Under the pieces are notes generated by a model. The model saw only the letters and a list, made by a program, of their open reading frames with translations, ran no database searches and had not been told where the DNA came from. A DNA stretch of 64,000 bases from Sphingobium sp. BYY-5 (GTDB taxonomy: Bacteria > Pseudomonadota > Alphaproteobacteria > Sphingomonadales > Sphingomonadaceae). The DNA lies in the NCBI RefSeq assembly GCF_022758885.1, contig NZ_JALEBH010000002.1, positions 496,001 through 560,000 of the forward strand. The letters run 5' to 3'. Each line of letters opens with the position of its first letter. The first letter of the stretch is position 1. This document shows positions 58,059-64,000 of the stretch, one piece after another. A program made the position numbers and the translations under genes.

Positions 58059-60164
58059 CTAAAAGCCTATCTTCTCCTCAACATGCCGTTCCACATCCGC
58101 GCGGGTGATCCAGAGCGTGCGGAACTTCTTGTCGGCCAGTAGCTGCAACTGATCGCTATTATGCCGTGATCCCGGCTGACTGCTGTTGCCGTAGCTCATC
58201 AGGCCGACCGCCTTCATCGGCGTGCTAAATTCGACCATCGACACCCAGGTCTCGCCATGGACAGGTGTGCGCTCGCCATTCTTCATCGGACTCCAGGTGA
58301 TCGTCCGGAACACGCCGGTATTGCCGAAGCCGCCATTGGCGGGCACGCTGACGTCGCCAATGTGGAAGCGCGATACCTCCCCATAGGGGCGGTCGACCGC
58401 GCCATAAAGGTCCTTCGTTCTGGCGATGGCCTGCTTCAGTAGGGTGACGGCGGCGACCGGGTCCTTCAGGCCGCGCGGCGTTTCCAGCGGATCGTCCAGC
58501 GTCCATTTGACGGCATAGTTGGACTGGTCTGTGAAGTTTTTCGGAGAGAAGAGCAATGCCCAGGTTTCGAACAACAGGGCTGCGCGGCTGTCCGGTTCGA
58601 AACGATGGTCCCAGCCCCTGAGCAGCGTCACGGCGGTCTGTACATCGGCATCGGTGGAGCCAGCGGCCGCAGCCAGCAGGTCGGGCAATATCCGTTCCGC
58701 CATCAGCGATGTCGTCGTCAACTTGCGCGCGATAAAATCGTCGAAGCCGATCTTGTCGGTCTTCGTCATCAGCTTGACCGACATCTGCGCGCGCTGGCTC
58801 ATCGGCCCGACGGGCGCGACATAGGCGGGGAAGGCCTTGGGATCGAGTATGCGCGGCCAGGTGGCCAGCCATGGCGGGTCGTTGGCGTTCTGGACGAAGC
58901 CGCTGGCGGGATCGAGCACCTTGGGCATGTCGTCATAGCTGTGGACATCCTTCCACAGCGTCGCCGACGTATCGCCCGGCACCGGCGCCGACCAATATTT
59001 GAGGTCGCCGCCCGCATGTTTGGGCAGCAGGCCATTGTCGAGATAGAGGATATGTCCCGCGCGGTCGGCATAGATGATGTTGAACATCACCACCTGCATC
59101 TTGCGCAACGCCTTTTCGAACCCGGTCCAGTCATGCGCCTTGCCCATGTCCAGATATTGTTCCAGCACGCCCGGCCGATCCAGCCCGGCCACCTTGAGCG
59201 CGATGCTGGTCTTGCCGTCCGGCAGGGTGAAGACGGGACCGTGGACCGTGCTCTTCTGCACGAAGCTGACCGTCTTCACCGATCCATCGGCCTGTTTCAC
59301 CCTGTAGCTTTTCGTGACCGACTTGAACGGCAGAATCTTGCCGTCGAAGCGATAGCCGTCGCCCTCCAGCGCGAGCTTGTAGCTGGTGAAGCCTTGCATG
59401 GTGTTGACGGTGTTGGTGAAGCCCAGATCATTGTTGAAGCCGAAGCGCAACACCGGCAGGCCGACCTGGGTCGCGCCATAGATGGCAAGGCCCGGCGAAT
59501 TGATCTGCGCTTCATAATAAGTGAGCTGGCTGGGCGCCCAGGGCAGATGCGGATTGGCGAGCAGCATCGCCTTGCCGCTGGCTGAGCGGGAGGGCGCGAC
59601 CGCCCAGGCGTTGGACCCGCCCGCTTCGTTGATCGACGGGTCGGCCAGCACCTTCCGGTCGGACGCGATATAGCCGAAGTTCATCAACCGCTGCGCATGG
59701 GCGATGATGTCGACGCCGGACAGTGGCAGCACGACCTTGACCTCCGGCGCGATCCTGTCGGGATGCGCGGCCGCATAGGCGTTCACGCCAGCGGCGAAGG
59801 CATCCAGATTTTTCCGCATCTGCGGCGTCTGCTGCTTGAACCACAGGATGGACCGTTCGGGCACGTCGTTGGCGACGAGCCATTTGTCCTGCGCCTCATA
59901 TTTCTCGCCCCAATATTCCGCGGCACGGGCGCGGCTCTCACCATATATGCGCAACAGCAGATCGCCGTGGCTTTGGGCCTGGGCATAGCCGAAGCCGTAA
60001 AAGCCACCTTCTTCCGTCCTGGCGTAGATATGCGGCACGCCGAAGCTGTCCCACAATATCTCGCCGCCGCCCCATTTGGTCGAGGGAGCGGCGACCGAGG
60101 CCGTCATCGCCGTGGATGCGGCAAGCGCCGCCAGCCAGATCGTCATATGGCGCATCGCCAGCAT
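58059..60164 (-). CDS. Penicillin acylase-type Ntn hydrolase, exported
   Basis: A 701-residue precursor with a signal peptide (residues 1 to about 26). Residues 27-183 form the alpha chain (EILWDSFGVPHIYARTEEGGFYGFGYAQAQ); autocatalytic cleavage before Ser184 in EAGGSNAWAV frees the beta chain with serine as N-terminal nucleophile. ANPHLPW and FGFNNDLGFTNTVN are oxyanion and pocket motifs of the family. Members cleave amides: beta-lactams, acyl-homoserine lactones and N-acyl amino acids. It follows the TonB receptor on the same strand after 64 bp, so it probably acts on what that receptor imports. The exact amide is unknown. Confidence 0.88.
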   Translation of the reverse strand: MLAMRHMTIWLAALAASTAMTASVAAPSTKWGGGEILWDSFGVPHIYARTEEGGFYGFGYAQAQSHGDLLLRIYGESRARAAEYWGEKYEAQDKWLVANDVPERSILWFKQQTPQMRKNLDAFAAGVNAYAAAHPDRIAPEVKVVLPLSGVDIIAHAQRLMNFGYIASDRKVLADPSINEAGGSNAWAVAPSRSASGKAMLLANPHLPWAPSQLTYYEAQINSPGLAIYGATQVGLPVLRFGFNNDLGFTNTVNTMQGFTSYKLALEGDGYRFDGKILPFKSVTKSYRVKQADGSVKTVSFVQKSTVHGPVFTLPDGKTSIALKVAGLDRPGVLEQYLDMGKAHDWTGFEKALRKMQVVMFNIIYADRAGHILYLDNGLLPKHAGGDLKYWSAPVPGDTSATLWKDVHSYDDMPKVLDPASGFVQNANDPPWLATWPRILDPKAFPAYVAPVGPMSQRAQMSVKLMTKTDKIGFDDFIARKLTTTSLMAERILPDLLAAAAGSTDADVQTAVTLLRGWDHRFEPDSRAALLFETWALLFSPKNFTDQSNYAVKWTLDDPLETPRGLKDPVAAVTLLKQAIARTKDLYGAVDRPYGEVSRFHIGDVSVPANGGFGNTGVFRTITWSPMKNGERTPVHGETWVSMVEFSTPMKAVGLMSYGNSSQPGSRHNSDQLQLLADKKFRTLWITRADVERHVEEKIGF

Positions 60165-60228
60165 CTCCTGTCATTGCAGAAGATGCGCCACCCCCTTGAC
60201 GTGGAGGCGACGCATCATGGGTCATGGA

Positions 60229-63063
60229 TTAGAAATTCAGCCCGACGCGGGCATAATAGAAACCGCCGGTAAAGCCGATCGGCGAGGTGCCGGGATAGGC
60301 GCCCTGCCCCAGCGTCGCGCTGATCTGGCCGGTCTCGTCGGGATAGACGTTGAAGATGTTGTTGGCGCCCACCGCCACATTGACCAGCGGCGTCACCTGC
60401 CAGTTCGCTTCAAGGTCCGTGATCCACTTTGCGCCATAGCTGCGGTCGTTCGGATAGGTGGTGACGCCACCGCTGGTGACGCCGTTCTGGTAGGATTTGA
60501 AGCCACCAAAGCGGGTCAGACGCGATGACAGGGTGAAGTCGCCCATGGTGGCAAGGTTGCTGATCGACAGCTTCGTGCGCGGCAGATTGTTGGTCATGTT
60601 GCTGCGACGCGCGCGATCGAACAGGACATAGTCGCTGCCCAGCGCGGCGAGTTCGGGCGGATTGTCGATGATGTGGGTGATCTTGGTCTTGTTGTAGTTG
60701 AAGCCCAGGTTCCACTGCATGTTCACCGTGTCGAACAGGCCATGCTTGTAGGATGCGACGACGTCGATGCCGCGGGTGCGGGTATCGATCGCGTTGGTAT
60801 AATATTGTGCCGACAGAGTGTTCGCCTGCGATGCGGGAATACCGCTGGCGATCAGGATGTTCGATATCGCCGTGCCCGTCAGCGTGCTGGTGATGGTGAT
60901 GCGATCATCGACGTCGATCTGATAGGCGTCGATCGTCAGGTTGAAGTTCGGCAAGGGCGTCAGCACCACGCCGCCCGAAATGTTGAACGATTTTTCCGGC
61001 TTGAGCGGCTTGGCACCCAGCGCGACCGCTGCCGGATCGTTGACGGCAAGCGTCTTGATCTGGAGCAGGACGTTGTTGACGCCATTGACCGTGCGGAACT
61101 GGTTGGTGGTCTGGGTGTAGATTTGCTGCGCCAGCGCCGGTGCGCGGAAGCCTGTGTTCGCTGCTGCACGCAAGGCTATCCAGGGGGCGACGGCGTAGCG
61201 GCCATTGACCTTCCAGATCAGCGTATTGCCGCTGCCGTCATCATAATGTTCGAAGCGGGTAGCCGCGCCGATCGTGATGTCCTTGTTCGGATCCCATGCG
61301 ACATCGCCATAGACGGCATAATTGTCACGCGACATATAGGCCGCGTCGTCCGGCTGGAAACCCGCCGAGCTTTGTGCACCCGGCGTCATGCCCGATGTGA
61401 TGAAGGCGCCGACCGCATAGCTGGAGGGATCGCCTGCAAAAGTCTGATATCGTTCGTGCCGCTGCTGCGCGCCGGCCGACACCTGAAGATTGCCGCCGCC
61501 GACATCATAGCCGCGCGTGAGGTCGAGCGAGGTGACGAATTCCGATGACTTCAGCGTGCCGATGTAGAACTCAGTCGGGCTGAGCAGGCCCAGCGTCGGG
61601 TTGACCGTGCCTTCGGAAGACTGGCGGGCGCGGTTGCGGCCATAGCCGGTCGAGAAGTCCCAGTCCCAGCCCGACAATTCGCCCTTGGCGCCGACGGTGA
61701 ATTCGAAATCCTCCTCGTCGATCATGACATGGGGCCGGTAGCCATTGGGGTAGATGGCCATGACGTTGTTCACGTCCTTGGGATAGCGATAGCTATACCA
61801 CAGGTCCGACCGTCGCTGGCTGTAGGTGCCGAAGGCATAGAGCTGGACCCCGCCCAGATCATAGCCGGCATTGAGCGCGGTGTTGATGGCGCGCGAGGGC
61901 ATGACGCCGAAGCTGGTCGTCACGATCCGCTCCGTGCCGACGGCCGCCGCATCGCGCGGGTCGAGCGCGCCGCCCACCAGTGGATAGAGGCAGGTGGTGG
62001 TAGCCGTAACCGAACAGTCGGCAAGCGGCAGGGCGCGGTTCGACATCTCCTGCTTCTTGAGGTTGACAGAGAGGTTGGCGAAGCCGCCCTCGCCCAGCTT
62101 CATGCCGAAATTCAGGTCCGCCTGATACAGCTCGCCATCCGACCGGTCGAAATTCTGCCCGGCGGTGAAATTGGCCGATCCGCCCTTCGCATCGTCCTTC
62201 AGGATGATGTTGATGACGCCAGCGATCGCATCCGAACCATATTGCGCCGCGGCGCCATCGCGCAGCACTTCGATATGATCGACCGCTGCGGTCGGGATCA
62301 TGTCGAGGTCGGCGGGAACCGACCCATTGTAGAGCGTCGACACTGCGTTGATGAGCGAGGTCTTATGGCGACGCTTGCCATTGACCAGGATCAGCACCTG
62401 GTCGGGATTGAGGCCACGCAGGCCGCCCGTCGCGATGACGGTGGAGGTCGCGCCGCCCGCCCGCACCGGCAGGTTGAAGGACGGCACCAGGGTATTGAGC
62501 GCCTGGAACACGCCCGCTTTGCCGGTTCGTGTAAGATCTGCGCCGGAAATGACGTCGATCGGCGTCGGGCTGTCCGTGACGGTGCGCGCCTGACCGCGCG
62601 ATCCAGTCACGACGATCGCGGGACCGACCGACTCCTCGGCACTGGTCGCGCTTGCCTGGGGAACGATGGCTGCGCCGCTGGACTGGGCGGCAAAGGCCAG
62701 CCCGGTCACGCCCAGGCTGGCGACTTCGACCGCGCGCGCCTTCGGGGCGCGAGCGCTGAGCGACAGGGCGATGACATTATTGTTCGAAAGGGTGATCTTC
62801 AGGCCCGATCCGGCGATCAACCTTTGCAGCGCGACGTCCGGCGCCATCTTGCCATTGACCGACTGGGCGTGAAGCCCGGCGACCCCATCATAGGGAAAGA
62901 GGAGCTGGATGCCCGATTGCCTGGCGAACAGGGTCAGCGCCGTCTGCATCGACTGGGCCGGGATCTTGAACTTTGCCGGTTCCGCCGCGGCGGACGATTG
63001 CGCGCTCAGCGCAACAATCGCGCCAACAGCGCACAATGATAGGTTCCGAAAATTCTGCGTCAT
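60229..63063 (-). CDS. TonB-dependent transducer receptor with STN domain (FecA type)
   Basis: A 944-residue receptor. After the signal peptide (residues 1 to about 27) comes a secretin/TonB N-terminal (STN) domain, about 30-105 (FKIPAQSMQTALTLFARQSGIQLLFPYDGVAG, VALQRLIAGSGLKITL), which in FecA-like proteins speaks to a FecR protein. An unusual Ala/Ser-rich linker, about 106-145, leads to the TonB box AIVVTGSRGQARTVTDSP and plug (GLRGLNPDQVLILVNGKRRH, VLRDGAAAQYGSDAIAGVINIIL). The barrel ends ARVGLNF. Sigma and anti-sigma genes are divergent from it, completing a cell-surface signalling set, and the acylase gene follows downstream. Confidence 0.92.
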   Translation of the reverse strand: MTQNFRNLSLCAVGAIVALSAQSSAAAEPAKFKIPAQSMQTALTLFARQSGIQLLFPYDGVAGLHAQSVNGKMAPDVALQRLIAGSGLKITLSNNNVIALSLSARAPKARAVEVASLGVTGLAFAAQSSGAAIVPQASATSAEESVGPAIVVTGSRGQARTVTDSPTPIDVISGADLTRTGKAGVFQALNTLVPSFNLPVRAGGATSTVIATGGLRGLNPDQVLILVNGKRRHKTSLINAVSTLYNGSVPADLDMIPTAAVDHIEVLRDGAAAQYGSDAIAGVINIILKDDAKGGSANFTAGQNFDRSDGELYQADLNFGMKLGEGGFANLSVNLKKQEMSNRALPLADCSVTATTTCLYPLVGGALDPRDAAAVGTERIVTTSFGVMPSRAINTALNAGYDLGGVQLYAFGTYSQRRSDLWYSYRYPKDVNNVMAIYPNGYRPHVMIDEEDFEFTVGAKGELSGWDWDFSTGYGRNRARQSSEGTVNPTLGLLSPTEFYIGTLKSSEFVTSLDLTRGYDVGGGNLQVSAGAQQRHERYQTFAGDPSSYAVGAFITSGMTPGAQSSAGFQPDDAAYMSRDNYAVYGDVAWDPNKDITIGAATRFEHYDDGSGNTLIWKVNGRYAVAPWIALRAAANTGFRAPALAQQIYTQTTNQFRTVNGVNNVLLQIKTLAVNDPAAVALGAKPLKPEKSFNISGGVVLTPLPNFNLTIDAYQIDVDDRITITSTLTGTAISNILIASGIPASQANTLSAQYYTNAIDTRTRGIDVVASYKHGLFDTVNMQWNLGFNYNKTKITHIIDNPPELAALGSDYVLFDRARRSNMTNNLPRTKLSISNLATMGDFTLSSRLTRFGGFKSYQNGVTSGGVTTYPNDRSYGAKWITDLEANWQVTPLVNVAVGANNIFNVYPDETGQISATLGQGAYPGTSPIGFTGGFYYARVGLNF

Positions 63064-63253
63064 CGTGCCCCCTGTGAAATATTTGGATTGTCAGTAGTGG
63101 ATACGGAGACCGATCGCGTTTCTGCTAACGACGCTTGAAAATATCTCATTTTTGTGAAGCCGGCGCTGCGGCTATCGGATGACGGCCTGCCTCGGCACCT
63201 TACAGGGATGCATGCGTGGGAGGCGGGAAACGACAGGAAGCGGGGGGAACAGC

Positions 63254-63847
63254 GTGGACGTGGAATCGATCAGGGCAAGGCTGGATTGGTTCAAGCAGGC
63301 CATCCTGCCACATGAGGGTGCGTTAAGGTCGCGGTTGCGCCGTGTCGTATCCCGCAGTCAGGATGTCGACGATCTCGTCGCCGAATGCATGACCCGCGCC
63401 TATGCCAGCGGGGATATCCATCGCGCGCATAGCGGCAAGGCCTTTCTGTTCCAGATCGCGCGCAACCTCCTGATCGACGAGGCGAGGCGGGAGAAGATCG
63501 TCTCCCTGGAACTGGTGGCCGAACTCGACGTCCTCCAGGTCGATAATTCTACCGAGGAAGCGCTGCAGGCGCGCGATGAGCTGCGCCATCTCCAGGCCAT
63601 CCTCGATACGCTGCCCACGCAGTGCCGTCGCGCGTTCATCCTGCGGCGGGTCCACGGGAAATCTGTCAAGGATATAGCAGAGGAGATGGAGCTGTCCGTC
63701 TTTACCGTAGACAAGCATTTGACGCGGGCAGCCGTGAAGATAATGCAGGCCATCGGGCAGTTTGAGGGTTCTGGATTTGGTTGGTCGCTACAAAAGCGCG
63801 GAGGACATTCAGGCGATCGAAGCCGAAGCGGCTCGTCTGTACCTTAA
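63254..63847 (+). CDS. ECF sigma factor, FecI-like
   Basis: About 197 residues from GTG 63254, which has GGGGGGA five bases upstream; ATG 63179 in the same frame is the alternative. Region 2: LRSRLRRVVSRSQDVDDLVAECMTRAYASGDI ... AFLFQIARNLLIDEARRE. Region 4: LDTLPTQCRRAFILRRVHGKSVKDIAEEMELSVFTVDKHLTRA. It is a FecI-type sigma that should drive the receptor and acylase genes when freed by its anti-sigma. The C-terminal tail (about 25 residues, GGHSGDRSRSG) overlaps the next gene and is unusually polar. Confidence 0.88.
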   Translation: MDVESIRARLDWFKQAILPHEGALRSRLRRVVSRSQDVDDLVAECMTRAYASGDIHRAHSGKAFLFQIARNLLIDEARREKIVSLELVAELDVLQVDNSTEEALQARDELRHLQAILDTLPTQCRRAFILRRVHGKSVKDIAEEMELSVFTVDKHLTRAAVKIMQAIGQFEGSGFGWSLQKRGGHSGDRSRSGSSVP

Positions 63848-64000
63848 GGCGCGGACGAGCGACGCCGCAGACCAGTGGAACGAAGCCTATGCCTGGGTGG
63901 CGCAGGATCCCGCCCATGGCTTTGCCTTCGCCAAGGCGGAGGCAAGCTGGGAACTGACTGAGCGGCTTCGTGAGCTGCCCGCAGGGCGGGAAGACGAGCC
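63777..64000 (+). CDS. FecR-like anti-sigma factor (5' part, cut by the window end)
   Basis: An open frame running off the right edge in a frame different from the sigma gene, overlapping its last 71 bp. The visible 74 residues contain IEAEAARLYLKARTSDAADQWNEAYAWVAQDPAHGFAFAKAEASW, the N-terminal domain (DUF4880 type) of FecR/PupR proteins that holds the sigma factor. TTG 63777 is preferred, with GAGGG eight bases upstream; TTG 63762 is possible. The membrane and periplasmic parts lie beyond the window. Confidence 0.82.
   Translation, partial: MVGRYKSAEDIQAIEAEAARLYLKARTSDAADQWNEAYAWVAQDPAHGFAFAKAEASWELTERLRELPAGREDE

Noticed and set aside
61729..63039. 436-codon plus frame
   Set aside because: Antisense to the FecA-like receptor; composition is Arg/Asp/Gly-rich as expected from a shadow.
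1..64000. Insertion sequences, CRISPR arrays, tRNA or rRNA genes
   Set aside because: I looked for transposase motifs, regular spaced repeats and tRNA-like cloverleaf ends and saw none that I could support.

Overview
The window is GC-rich, gene-dense, and carries five large TonB-dependent receptors, many acyl-CoA and short-chain dehydrogenase genes, a GH106-type rhamnosidase and the aerobic (Pseudomonas-type) cobalamin pathway. Together these point to an alphaproteobacterium of the sphingomonad type (Sphingobium / Novosphingobium / Sphingomonas). This is inferred from gene content and codon style, not from a marker gene. I see no rRNA, tRNA, transposase or CRISPR array.

Region 1 (1-10.5 kb) is a CoA-thioester catabolic cluster: acyl-CoA ligase, IclR-like regulator, amidohydrolase-2, DUF2889 protein, thiolase-like protein plus DUF35 partner (probably a retro-aldolase pair), SDR, double-length acyl-CoA dehydrogenase and enoyl-CoA hydratase. 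The likely substrate is a terpenoid- or steroid-like acid. 10.5-16 kb holds an M13 metallopeptidase with a divergent PadR-type regulator and the MetNIQ methionine ABC transporter. 16-23 kb is a TetR-controlled unit of TonB receptor, Tat-exported M28-like protein and acyl-CoA ligase.

Region 2 (23-35.7 kb) is the most distinctive. A GH106 rhamnosidase, TonB receptor, small secreted protein, [2Fe-2S] ferredoxin, cytochrome P450 with an extra C-terminal domain, two SDRs and a Rossmann-fold (DapB-like) protein surround a TetR regulator. Six promoters share one architecture: TTGACN, exactly 18 bp, TATGCG, with the second element forming half of a palindrome TA(T/A)GCGA-N7-TCGCATA. They face the rhamnosidase, the receptor, the ferredoxin (from inside tetR), a roughly 165-nt small transcript ending at a strong terminator, the P450 operon and an SDR. 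I read this as one regulon for import, deglycosylation and oxidation of a rhamnoside. The P450 tail is homologous to the small secreted protein of the same regulon.

Region 3 (35.7-51.2 kb) is for cobalamin: cobG-H-I-J, then cobL-E-M-B-F on the minus strand with cobK inverted between cobJ and cobL, headed by a B12 riboswitch. A second B12 riboswitch heads a BtuB-like receptor and a PepSY membrane protein. A separate siderophore-type receptor lies at 35.8 kb.

Region 4 (51.2-64 kb) holds a DedA protein, an OmpR-type two-component system, an operon of two paralogous P-loop kinases with a flippase and an unknown protein, a penicillin-acylase-type Ntn hydrolase, a FecA-like transducer receptor, and a divergent ECF sigma / FecR pair cut by the window end.
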